A stretch of 64,000 nt of DNA, from NCBI GenBank assembly GCA_003282155.1, contig QBZY01000002.1, positions 62,001 through 126,000 of the forward strand, in the 5' to 3' direction. Shown piece by piece: positions 1 to 8,457 of the stretch. The notes beneath the pieces are model-generated. The model worked only from the letters and a program-made list of their open reading frames with translations. It searched no databases and was not told where the DNA came from. The DNA comes from Pelagibacteraceae bacterium AG-337-I02 (GTDB lineage: Bacteria; Pseudomonadota; Alphaproteobacteria; HIMB59; GCA-002718135). Positions within the stretch are counted from its first letter, which is position 1; each line of letters begins with the position of its first letter. The translations under genes and the position numbers were made by a program.

Positions 1-1
1 A

Positions 2-2392
2 GCTGCAATTGAGGCAGCGGAGAAAAAATTAGATGTTATTTTAGTAGAGCAAGACAGTCTTATTGGAGGAGATCAACTTTCAGATAATGAATTTGATAGC
101 TCACATATTGAAAATCAAATTAAAAACCTTGGTATAAAAGTAATGACTAGGACAACAGCATTTGGATTATACGATAATTGTGTTGTTGGTTTACTGGAAA
201 GAGTAACAGATCATTTATCGTTACCAGATAAAACATTACCACGTCAAAGATTTTGGACTATTAGAGCTAAACATATAATTGTTGGTGCGGGAGCAATAGA
301 AAGACATATTGCATTTAATAATAATGATATTCCTGGCGTAATGACGGTGAATGCTTCAAAGCATTATTTAAATAGATATGGAGTACTAACAGGTAAAAAA
401 ATTGTAATTACTACAAATAATGACTCTGTTTATGAAACTGCAGAACTATTATCTGAAGCTGGAGCAAATGTTACTGTTCTTGACTCACGAACCAATTTTG
501 AAATTGAAACGAACAATACTTTTGAAATTAGAAGAGGGTATGTGCCTTATAATATTAATGGTTCAAAAAAAATTGATAGTTTAGATATATCAAAAAGTGA
601 AAATATTAATAAATCTGAAACAATAAATTGTGATCAAGTCTTATTATCAGGTGGTTGGTCTCCTGCAGTACATTTGTTATCGCATAGAGGTGTAAAGCCT
701 AAATGGGATTATGAAAATGCATGTTTTTTACCAAGTGATACCAAAGAGAATATCACAATGATAGGTTCTTCGAGAGGATTATGGAATAAAAATGATTGTA
801 TTGCTTCTGGAGTTGCAGGCGCTACTGATGCATTAAATCGTTTAGGAATTTCCAAAACAAATTATTTTTTTCCAAAACCTGGTGGATGGAAAAATCCAAT
901 AAAACCACTTTACGAAGTTAAGTATAATAAATCTAGATCAAAAAGTTTTGTTGATTATCAACACGATGTAACTTCAGATGATGTAAGACTGGCACACCGT
1001 GAGGGTTTCATTTCAGTAGAGCATCTTAAAAGATATACAACTTTGGGTATGGCTAACGATCAGGGAAAGATGGGAAACATTATTGGATTATCCTTAATGG
1101 CTGATCTTTTAAATAAAGAAATTCCGGAAGTTGGAACGACAGTATTCAGACCTCCTTATACTCCAATTTCTATTGGAGCTTTAAGTGGAAGAAATGTTGG
1201 AAAACATTTTAGACCATTAAGAGTTACGCCAATGCATCAATGGAATATTGATCATGGTGCTAAAATGATTGAAGTAGGTTTGTACCAAAGACCTTGGTAT
1301 TATCCAAAAGAAAATGAAACTTTAAGTGACTCTTATATAAGAGAAGCAACAACAGTAAGAAGAACAGTTGGTGTTTGTGATGTAACCTCACTAGGTAAGA
1401 TTGCTATTCAAGGACCGGACTCTACCGAATTTTTAAATAGAATTTATTCGAATGGTTTTTCAAAACTACAAGTTGGAAAAGCTAGATACGGTATCATGTT
1501 GCGTGATGACGGTATTGTAATGGATGATGGCACATCTTGGAGATTAGCAGAAAATGAATATTTTATGACGACATCTACAGGTGAAGCTGCAAAAGTAATG
1601 TCATGGTTAGAAGAATTACTTCAAACTAGATGGACAGATCTTAATGTTAATGTGACTAGTATTTCTGAACAATGGGCAGGCGTATCAGTAGCAGGACCTA
1701 AATCGAGAGAAGTTCTTAATAATTGTGTCCAAGATTCTTTAGTTATAACTAATAATCACTTACCTTTTATGGGTGTTACCTCAACTTTTCTTAAAGGTAA
1801 AATGCCTTGTAGAATTGCAAGAATTAGTTTCTCTGGTGAATTAGCTTTTGAAGTTTATGTTAAATCAGATTTTGCTAATACAATGATGGACTTACTTTGG
1901 GAAAATACAAAAAAATATGATGGGTGTTTATATGGATTAGAGGCTTTAGGTGCACTTAGAGTAGAAAAAGGTCATGTGACAGCTGCAGAGCTTGATGGAA
2001 GAGTAACAATCGATGATGCAGGTTTAAGCAAAATGGCTTCTACAAAAAAATCATATATTGGAAGTGCAATGAGAAAACGAGGAGTATTAAAAAATAATGA
2101 TAGAGAAATTCTAGTAGGTTTCTTTCCTGCAAACTTAAGGGAAACTTTTAATGCTGGAACTATTGTGTGTGAACAAAATAATATTAAAGGACAGGGTATT
2201 GGAAGAATAACTTCAGTCACTTATTCTCCAGAACTTAGACATTGGATTGGAATAGGTTTTGTGAAAGGTGGGTTAGATAAATGGAAAGATACCATTTTAG
2301 TTGGAGCAGATCCTGTAAGAAATAAACAAATGAATTTAAAAGTTGTTTCACCACATATGATTGATCCTAAAGGAGAACGAATGTATGCATAG
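2..2392 (+). CDS. soxA: Sarcosine oxidase alpha subunit (5' partial)
   Basis: Large subunit of heterotetrameric sarcosine oxidase, a cytoplasmic enzyme that demethylates sarcosine to glycine, passing the C1 unit to tetrahydrofolate and making H2O2. The frame is open from base 2, giving 796 residues. The family is usually about 1000 residues, so roughly the N-terminal fifth lies outside the window. Visible are a dinucleotide-binding VGAGAIERHIAF segment, the LSGGWSPAVHL motif of the second nucleotide fold, and a C-terminal aminomethyltransferase (GcvT-like, folate-binding) half from about base 1290. The stop overlaps the start of the gamma subunit by 8 bases, so the two are translationally coupled. 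The beta and delta genes are probably upstream, outside the window. Confidence 0.95.
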   Translation, partial: AAIEAAEKKLDVILVEQDSLIGGDQLSDNEFDSSHIENQIKNLGIKVMTRTTAFGLYDNCVVGLLERVTDHLSLPDKTLPRQRFWTIRAKHIIVGAGAIERHIAFNNNDIPGVMTVNASKHYLNRYGVLTGKKIVITTNNDSVYETAELLSEAGANVTVLDSRTNFEIETNNTFEIRRGYVPYNINGSKKIDSLDISKSENINKSETINCDQVLLSGGWSPAVHLLSHRGVKPKWDYENACFLPSDTKENITMIGSSRGLWNKNDCIASGVAGATDALNRLGISKTNYFFPKPGGWKNPIKPLYEVKYNKSRSKSFVDYQHDVTSDDVRLAHREGFISVEHLKRYTTLGMANDQGKMGNIIGLSLMADLLNKEIPEVGTTVFRPPYTPISIGALSGRNVGKHFRPLRVTPMHQWNIDHGAKMIEVGLYQRPWYYPKENETLSDSYIREATTVRRTVGVCDVTSLGKIAIQGPDSTEFLNRIYSNGFSKLQVGKARYGIMLRDDGIVMDDGTSWRLAENEYFMTTSTGEAAKVMSWLEELLQTRWTDLNVNVTSISEQWAGVSVAGPKSREVLNNCVQDSLVITNNHLPFMGVTSTFLKGKMPCRIARISFSGELAFEVYVKSDFANTMMDLLWENTKKYDGCLYGLEALGALRVEKGHVTAAELDGRVTIDDAGLSKMASTKKSYIGSAMRKRGVLKNNDREILVGFFPANLRETFNAGTIVCEQNNIKGQGIGRITSVTYSPELRHWIGIGFVKGGLDKWKDTILVGADPVRNKQMNLKVVSPHMIDPKGERMYA

Positions 2393-2942
2393 ACATTCTG
2401 CACTAGAAGCACTTTATAAAATTGGAAAATTCTCAACAAGCGAGAAACAATCTTTAACATTTAAAGAATTAAAAAGTTTGGAAATTATGCAAATTGCTTG
2501 TTGGCCTGATAAAATTGAAGAAATAAATAATTTATTAATAAAAAAGTTAAAAATTAAACATATTCCCGGTTTCAATAAAGGAATTGTTTTTGAGAATAAA
2601 TCATTATGGAGAATGGAACCTTTGAAATGGTGGTTATTTAATAAAGAAATTGAAGTAAGTGAGCAAATAGCAAATACTTTAGATATTTCTCATGCTTTCA
2701 CAGGTATTGAAATTAAAGGAGATAATTCGTCATTATTTTTAAATAGACATCTTCCAATTGATTTAAGATCTAAGAATTTTCCAGACCTATCCTCCGCTAG
2801 TTCGGCTATTCATCATGTAAGTGTTAAGCTATTTAAAATATCCTCAAAAAACTACTGTCTATATATACCGAGAGGTTTTGCTTTATCAATTTGGGAGATC
2901 CTTCTTGAAACAGCAAATCAGTTTGGATATGAAGTATTATAG
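2385..2942 (+). CDS. soxG: Sarcosine oxidase gamma subunit
   Basis: Small gamma subunit of heterotetrameric sarcosine oxidase, 185 residues and typical in size. The C-terminal part, with HHVSVKLFKIS followed by PRGFALSIWEIL, resembles the SoxG signature in which an aromatic segment packs against the beta subunit. I chose ATG 2385 because AGGAG at 2371-2375 sits 9 bases upstream. A TTG at 2361 is in frame but has no such signal. The gene begins inside the last codons of soxA, as is normal for sox operons. Sequence conservation in this subunit is weak, so the call leans on context as well. Confidence 0.88.
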   Translation: MHRHSALEALYKIGKFSTSEKQSLTFKELKSLEIMQIACWPDKIEEINNLLIKKLKIKHIPGFNKGIVFENKSLWRMEPLKWWLFNKEIEVSEQIANTLDISHAFTGIEIKGDNSSLFLNRHLPIDLRSKNFPDLSSASSAIHHVSVKLFKISSKNYCLYIPRGFALSIWEILLETANQFGYEVL

Positions 2943-2967
2943 AGATAGAAAGATTACCTAAACAATT

Positions 2968-4143
2968 ATGATATTTTCACAAGAAGAATTTAATTCAAGA
3001 ATTGCAAAAGTAAAACAGTCTATGAATAAAATAGGTGTTGATATTCTATTTACTACTGATCCCTCTAATATGAATTATCTAACTGGTTATGATGGATGGT
3101 CATTTTATGTTCCACAAGGAGTAATAATTTCTATAGATGAAGATCAACCATTTTGGTTTGGAAGAAAGCAAGATTCGAATGGAGCAAGGATTACAACTTT
3201 TTTAAATGAAGAAAATATATTTGGTTATCCTGAGCGACTTATTCAATCACCACCATTACATCCATATGATTATGTAGTTAAATTATTTAAAGACAAAAAT
3301 TGGTCAAGTAAAAATATTGGTGTCGAAATGGATAGCTATTATTATACTGCAGAAAATCATAGGAGATTAAAAGATAATTTAACGAATGCTAAATTTATTA
3401 ATGCACATCTTCTAATTAATTGGGTCAGATATGTAAAATCTGAAAATGAAATAAAATTTATGAAAGATGCTGGCATACTTGTGAAAGCAGGAATGACAAC
3501 AGCATTTGATTCAATAAAAGAAGGTGTAAAACAAAGTACAGTTGCAGGAAAAATTCAAAATACTCTCATTGCTGGAAATGATTTAACACAAATGGGAGGA
3601 GAATATTCAGGTTTAGGTATAATACTTGCAAGTGGGAGATCAGCATCAGCGTCACACTTAACTCCTAGTGATAAAAAATTTGAAAATAATGAAGGAACAA
3701 TTATTGAATTAGGTGGTGTGAAACATCGTTATCACTGTGCTTTATCCAGAACTGTGTATATTGGTAAACCTGATCCAAAGATATCGGATACATTAAAAAT
3801 AACAAATGAAGGTATTGAGAAAGCTTTAGAACAAACAAATCCAGGTAATAGTTGTCATAATGTTGCTGTTGCTTTTTGGTCAGTATTAGAAAAATATGGA
3901 TTAGAAAAAGAGTCAAGAGCTGGTTACTCAATTGGTATTGGTTATCCTCCTGATTGGGGAGAACACACACTTAGTATTCGAAAAAATGAAAAGACACTTT
4001 TAGAGCCTAATGTTACCTATCATCTTATGTGTGGAATGTGGATGGATACATGGGGATTAGAACTAAGTGAATCAGTTAGGGTGACAGAGTCAGGTTACGA
4101 ATTACTTACTCAAGTCCCTAGAGATTTGCATATAATAAATTAA
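2968..4143 (+). CDS. doeA: M24-family ectoine hydrolase-like protein (DoeA/EutD type)
   Basis: A pita-bread (M24, creatinase/aminopeptidase) fold protein of 391 residues. The N-terminal creatinase-like domain carries DPSNMNYLTGYDGWSFYV near residues 31-48, which I recognise from ectoine hydrolases (DoeA/EutD). These open the ectoine ring to N-acetyl-diaminobutyrate. In the C-terminal domain the metal ligands of aminopeptidase P are replaced: ELGG at 247-250 stands where D-x-G is expected, and HCALSRT where sD-x-xRT is expected. His230 (SASHLTP) lies where creatinase keeps its catalytic His. This suits a metal-free hydrolase. It follows soxG by 25 bases. No doeB deacetylase is next to it. Creatinase is an alternative given the sarcosine oxidase neighbours, but the N-terminal motif favours ectoine. 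Confidence 0.82.
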   Translation: MIFSQEEFNSRIAKVKQSMNKIGVDILFTTDPSNMNYLTGYDGWSFYVPQGVIISIDEDQPFWFGRKQDSNGARITTFLNEENIFGYPERLIQSPPLHPYDYVVKLFKDKNWSSKNIGVEMDSYYYTAENHRRLKDNLTNAKFINAHLLINWVRYVKSENEIKFMKDAGILVKAGMTTAFDSIKEGVKQSTVAGKIQNTLIAGNDLTQMGGEYSGLGIILASGRSASASHLTPSDKKFENNEGTIIELGGVKHRYHCALSRTVYIGKPDPKISDTLKITNEGIEKALEQTNPGNSCHNVAVAFWSVLEKYGLEKESRAGYSIGIGYPPDWGEHTLSIRKNEKTLLEPNVTYHLMCGMWMDTWGLELSESVRVTESGYELLTQVPRDLHIIN

Positions 4144-4820
4144 TCATTTGCATCACCACCTCCAGCACCTTTGGCTCTAGATTCCTCTGATTCAGGTACA
4201 AAAGTTCTAAAAGCTATCTTAGATATTTGATCCCAAGATTTTTTATCAGGATTTATGCCTTCAGACAGCAAATTATTTATATTTGATGATGGAATATTAA
4301 TATCTAACTTTTGTTCATTTAAAATATTTTTTGTAAGTAAAAGATCAAAATTTCTTTGATAATTTGTAGAGATAATATCTCTATTAATACTAATATTTTT
4401 ATTTGTTATTTGAGCATCAACTTTTTGATCTAACAAAAACTGTGAATTGATATTTTTTTTTGCATACTTATAAAGCAAAGGTATTAGGAATATGGGATCA
4501 TTGCAATTTTTTAAAGTTAATTTTAAATTTTCTTTTTTATCTACTTTTGATATTAAATAATCAATTAATCCTGGCCCTATCATTAATGAAGACTTATTAT
4601 TACAATCAAACTCATCATTTATATTTGATGGATCTATGCTGGCATTAAAAGTGTTATCTAATTCTTTAATTTTTAATGTTAATAATTTAATTCCGTCTAA
4701 ACCATGTATTTCAAGCCAAGTTGTAATAAATGCAGCATCTTCATCTGATCCATACGTGAACCCTAATCCTGAAAAAGCTCGCTGTGAATTAGTGTAGACT
4801 TCATAGTAAGAGTAACTCAC
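4140..4820 (-). CDS. DUF3726-like protein of unknown function
   Basis: About 226 residues with no signal peptide or membrane helix, so probably cytoplasmic. The N-terminal pattern (EV, RAF, GLGFTYG, EDAAFITTWLE, HGLDG) and the C-terminal SEESRAKGAGGGDAND match what I remember of DUF3726, an alphaproteobacterial family of unknown function. I place the start at GTG 4820, 5 bases after the upstream stop, because DUF3726 proteins start a few residues before this EV motif. An ATG at 4856 would add 12 residues and overlap the upstream gene. It forms a unit with the 554 aa gene before it. Its stop shares TTAA with the stop of the convergent doeA-like gene. Confidence 0.72.
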   Translation of the reverse strand: MSYSYYEVYTNSQRAFSGLGFTYGSDEDAAFITTWLEIHGLDGIKLLTLKIKELDNTFNASIDPSNINDEFDCNNKSSLMIGPGLIDYLISKVDKKENLKLTLKNCNDPIFLIPLLYKYAKKNINSQFLLDQKVDAQITNKNISINRDIISTNYQRNFDLLLTKNILNEQKLDINIPSSNINNLLSEGINPDKKSWDQISKIAFRTFVPESEESRAKGAGGGDAND

Positions 4821-4825
4821 AGATA

Positions 4826-6490
4826 TTAATATGAATTCATTGTTGCAAAACCCCATTCATCAACATTTTTATTATTTAGATCTGATAAATAAGGAGCTCC
4901 AGAAAAAAAACTTACTCTTAACCATCTATCTGACTTAGGATCATATCGATTGGCACCAAAAAAAGATAATTTAAATCTTAACATATCAATCGGTATTGTT
5001 TTTTTATCGAGAATATTATCTTGAACTTCCGAATAAGGATAATTTTTTAAAGATTGTATTCTTTTAACAATTCCTCTGTATTGAGGATATGTTAATAAAA
5101 ATTCACAAATTAATTGATTTTCATCTATATTTTTAATTTGCTTAAATAAATCATTAACCATTTTTGCAATTCCTAAATTTTGCTCTAATTCACTTCCTTG
5201 TTCATTATATCTTTCACCTAATCTAGGTTCTAACTTTGCTGCTGAAACATACCAAAATAAATAATTGCTATTTTTGTTATTAAAATTAATATTTTTTATC
5301 CAAGAATATTTTTCAATGATTATTTTATTCAAATCTCCAATAGATTGATTTCCATTAATATCCATTATCTCCTCATCTGCCATATCTTCTGCTAGTTTCT
5401 CTGATACTTGAGGATACAATTCAATTAGTTGTACTCTCGCAATTTCTTGAGTATCATTATTAAAATTCGAATCACAATAATCTAAGATATCTAACCATTT
5501 AAATTTTTGAGAAAGATCTAGGTCATTAATATAAAAAATATATTTTTTTAAATCCTCAGTAGTTAATTTATTTTTATTAATTTGGAATTGATCACTTGTG
5601 CTTACTTCTTCAAGATAATTTAAAGCTTTATTCAAAAGTTTTTTATACTTTTCAAAAACTATATTATCTAAATTAATTTGAGCAATTTCCTGTAATGTCT
5701 TTGTGTATTGAATCATCCATTTATTAATCAACTTTGGATGTTTAATAATAAAAGGTGCCATGCCTAAACCTGTTGAATTACCAATACCAAAATGTTGTTT
5801 AATATTTCTATCTAATTTTACAGCCTTTTCTGGATTAATTTGCTTTGCAACATGTTCAACTAATTCTACACTAAATTCTCTGATTAAATATACCGACAAC
5901 ATTTCTGCCCTAAAAGGTTGATTGAAAACAGTTGTATTTTTTGTATTAGTAAAATCTGATAAACCAAATTTACCGCTACCATAAACAGCAGTAGTTCTTA
6001 ATAAATACCCAACTTTATTTATTTCATTTATATCTGGCTGATTACCTTTTGAAAGACAATCAACAACATACTGAAACAATCTAACACTTTTATTTGCTCT
6101 GCTAAGAATCAACTCGTCTGGAGAGTTTCGTCCCGATTCTTGAAGAGGAATAGTTTTTTTTAATCTGTTTAGGTCTTCGTTTGATAATTTACCTATATGT
6201 AAAGTATAGGCTGTATCCCATTTATCAGCAATAACTCTATCACTTCTTTCTTTATCATCTAGAAACGCAGAGAAGCATACAAGTGAATAAGTATCTTTAT
6301 TAATAATAATTTCATAAACAACTGTACCATAACCATCTTTATCTAAATCAAATTTTGATTTATGTATTTCCCAGTTGTCATTAATTAATCTTCTTAACAT
6401 GCTTCTAGAAAAGCTTAAGCGTGAGGGATAACGTGATCCCATTCTTGATAGTTTCATGAAGCTATCGTTATCTCTTACTTTTTGTAACAT
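4826..6490 (-). CDS. Conserved protein of unknown function (554 aa)
   Basis: I know this as a family conserved in Alphaproteobacteria but cannot assign a function. It is a soluble, charged protein of 554 residues without signal peptide or transmembrane segments. The best conserved part appears to be the first 220 residues, with FMKLSRMGSRYPSRL, a YSLVCFSAFL strand, an ELILSRANKSVRLFQYVVD helix and LLRTTAVYGSGKFGLSDF. The rest is helical and lysine-rich. It is the first gene of a two-gene minus-strand unit with the DUF3726 protein and is divergent from the M19 gene. Lying between osmolyte-catabolism genes suggests, but does not prove, a role there. Confidence 0.8.
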   Translation of the reverse strand: MLQKVRDNDSFMKLSRMGSRYPSRLSFSRSMLRRLINDNWEIHKSKFDLDKDGYGTVVYEIIINKDTYSLVCFSAFLDDKERSDRVIADKWDTAYTLHIGKLSNEDLNRLKKTIPLQESGRNSPDELILSRANKSVRLFQYVVDCLSKGNQPDINEINKVGYLLRTTAVYGSGKFGLSDFTNTKNTTVFNQPFRAEMLSVYLIREFSVELVEHVAKQINPEKAVKLDRNIKQHFGIGNSTGLGMAPFIIKHPKLINKWMIQYTKTLQEIAQINLDNIVFEKYKKLLNKALNYLEEVSTSDQFQINKNKLTTEDLKKYIFYINDLDLSQKFKWLDILDYCDSNFNNDTQEIARVQLIELYPQVSEKLAEDMADEEIMDINGNQSIGDLNKIIIEKYSWIKNINFNNKNSNYLFWYVSAAKLEPRLGERYNEQGSELEQNLGIAKMVNDLFKQIKNIDENQLICEFLLTYPQYRGIVKRIQSLKNYPYSEVQDNILDKKTIPIDMLRFKLSFFGANRYDPKSDRWLRVSFFSGAPYLSDLNNKNVDEWGFATMNSY

Positions 6491-6544
6491 TTATTAAATA
6501 TGTATAGTTAATTTTAGTTTTTTCATTAATAGAAGTATTAATCT

Positions 6545-7531
6545 ATGTCAAAAATAAGTGAAGATATACTTTTAATTGATGGTCTCGAGTATTGTAATTG
6601 GAATAGGGAATTATTTGAAAATGCCAACCAAGCTGGATTAACTGCAATCCATGTAACATTAGTTTATTGGGAAAATACCGAAGAGTCATTTGAAAAAATT
6701 AATTATTGGCACCGTCTTTTCAAAGAGCACCATGATATTATTGCTCACGCAAAATCTACAGATGATATTATAAATGCTAAACAAAATAATAAAGTAGCGA
6801 TTATTTTTGGTTTTCAAAATTCTGCCCCCATTGCTAATGATATATTTTTGATTGAAAAATTTTTTGAAGCAGGTGTAAGATTCATGCAACTAACTTATAA
6901 TAATCAAACTCCACTTGCTGGAGGATGTTTTGAGCCAAAAGATTCGGGTGTTTCACGATTTGGAAAAGCTGTTATTGAAGAAATGAATCGTCTTGGAATG
7001 ATTGTAGACTTAAGTCATGCAGGTAAGCAAACTTGTCTTGATGCAATTGAAACTTCAAAAAAACCAGTGGCAATTTCTCATGCTAATCCAAGCTTCTTTC
7101 ACAAATCGAAAAGAAACATTGATACAGATATTTTAAAAAAACTTGTTAAAAAAAATGGTTTTATTGGTTTAAGTTTATATCCTTACCATCTTAAAAATTT
7201 AGGTGATTGCACCATAGAAGATTTTTGTGAAATGATTAATGAGTTAGTAAACTTAATTGGTGAAGATAATATTGGAATAGGGTCTGATCTTTGTTTAAAT
7301 TGGTCTGACGATGTAGTTATGTGGATGAGAAATGGGAAGTGGACAAAAGATATTGATTACGGTGAATCTAAAGATAAAAACCCTAAATGGCCAAAGTTAC
7401 CCAGTTGGTATACACAACCAAGTGATTTAAATAATTTATTTAATTTAATGTGTAAAAATAATATTCCAGAAAAAGTTTCCACAAAAATCATTGGTCAGAA
7501 TTGGTTTAACTTTATGAAAAATCAATTTTAA
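6545..7531 (+). CDS. M19 (renal dipeptidase) family protein, altered metal site
   Basis: A 328-residue member of the M19 dipeptidase family, a TIM-barrel amidohydrolase-like fold. Conserved segments are FGFQNS, GVRFMQLTYNNQTPLAGG, the two His motifs DLSHAG and ISHANP, and a C-terminal GIGSDLCLNW. The N-terminal D-G-H-x-D metal motif of classical members is replaced by DGLEYCN at 12-18, removing the H-x-D pair. I recall a related alphaproteobacterial subgroup with the same change. The substrate is unknown, perhaps a dipeptide or cyclic amide. There is no signal peptide, so it should be cytoplasmic. It ends by sharing TTAA with the EamA gene. Confidence 0.82.
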   Translation: MSKISEDILLIDGLEYCNWNRELFENANQAGLTAIHVTLVYWENTEESFEKINYWHRLFKEHHDIIAHAKSTDDIINAKQNNKVAIIFGFQNSAPIANDIFLIEKFFEAGVRFMQLTYNNQTPLAGGCFEPKDSGVSRFGKAVIEEMNRLGMIVDLSHAGKQTCLDAIETSKKPVAISHANPSFFHKSKRNIDTDILKKLVKKNGFIGLSLYPYHLKNLGDCTIEDFCEMINELVNLIGEDNIGIGSDLCLNWSDDVVMWMRNGKWTKDIDYGESKDKNPKWPKLPSWYTQPSDLNNLFNLMCKNNIPEKVSTKIIGQNWFNFMKNQF

Positions 7532-8391
7532 TTTCTACTACTAATAAAAGAAGCAGATAATAAACTTAATATTACAATAGAAGCCCCAATTATTTGATAA
7601 GTTTCTAAATTTTCCTTTAATAAAAAAACAGCGCCAAGTACACCCACCACGGGCTCTAAGTATAAAAATAAAGCTGTATATGATTGACCAATTTTTGGAA
7701 TAGCAATTAATTGAGACAACAGTGCTAAACTATAACAAATTGAAGGAATTAAAATCAAAAGATAAATACCGATATCAAAATTAAAATTTAAAGAAAAAAA
7801 TATTTTTAATATTACAAAAAAGAAAATAGTATTAAAAATATTTATAAATATATTTATTGGTATGGGTGATATCCCCTTTAATGACATTTTTTGATTTGTT
7901 ACAATCATGCTTGTAGCTCCAAGAGAAGCAAGAAAAGCTAAAAAAATACCTACAAAATTTATTACTTTTAAAGATGGTCCTAAAACTAAAATAATTCCCA
8001 AAAATGTTAAAAAAAAAAGAATTTTTACAGTCAAATAAATTTTTTCCTTATCAATAATAATTGAATATAAAAGTACATATATTGGATAAAGACAAAATAT
8101 AAGGATAGTAAGACTTACCTCGATAAATATAACTGAAGTTAATAATCCTAGGGTTAAAAATATTGAACCAACTGAAATCAATAAAAAGTAATTTATATTT
8201 TTTTTAAAATTACTAAGAAGATTTTTTTGATAAGGTATAAAAGGTAATATTATAATTGAAGCAACTATATATCGTAAAAAAATAGCTAAACCTACTGATG
8301 CACCTGCATTATAAGCTATTTTAGTAGTAGGCCCAATTAGGCCAAATAAAATTCCAGCAACTAAAGCAAAAATAACTCCAAATATGAACAT
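7528..8391 (-). CDS. EamA/DMT family transporter
   Basis: An integral membrane protein of 287 residues with about ten hydrophobic helices in two five-helix repeats, the drug/metabolite transporter (EamA) layout. Diagnostic stretches are the N-terminal GLIGPTTKIAY with FLRYIVASI in repeat one and ALFLYLEPVVGVLGAVFLLKE near the C-terminus. Members export metabolites or amino acids, or occasionally import them. The substrate cannot be read from sequence. It is convergent with the M19 gene (4-base TTAA stop overlap) and divergent from the polyamine-type ATPase gene, with a 66-base spacer. Confidence 0.9.
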   Translation of the reverse strand: MFIFGVIFALVAGILFGLIGPTTKIAYNAGASVGLAIFLRYIVASIIILPFIPYQKNLLSNFKKNINYFLLISVGSIFLTLGLLTSVIFIEVSLTILIFCLYPIYVLLYSIIIDKEKIYLTVKILFFLTFLGIILVLGPSLKVINFVGIFLAFLASLGATSMIVTNQKMSLKGISPIPINIFINIFNTIFFFVILKIFFSLNFNFDIGIYLLILIPSICYSLALLSQLIAIPKIGQSYTALFLYLEPVVGVLGAVFLLKENLETYQIIGASIVILSLLSASFISSRN

Positions 8392-8406
8392 TTTTTAAAT
8401 TAACTT

Positions 8407-8435
8407 TTGACTATTTGGTTTCGTCCAGTTATTCA
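8407..8435 (+). promoter_or_regulatory. Possible sigma70-type promoter for the polyamine-type operon
   Basis: TTGACT (8407-8412) is followed after 17 bases by TATTCA (8430-8435), 23 bases before the ATG at 8458. The -35 is good and the -10 is mediocre (3 of 6). This placement argues against using TTG 8407 as the start codon of the ATPase gene, because it would lie inside the -35 box. Confidence 0.4.
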
Positions 8436-8457
8436 AGCATCAATACAAATATTTAAT

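Noticed and set aside
8407-8457. TTG 8407 as start of the polyamine-type ATPase
   Set aside because: It sits in a TTGACT promoter-like box with no Shine-Dalgarno and adds 17 residues not seen in the family. ATG 8458 is better.
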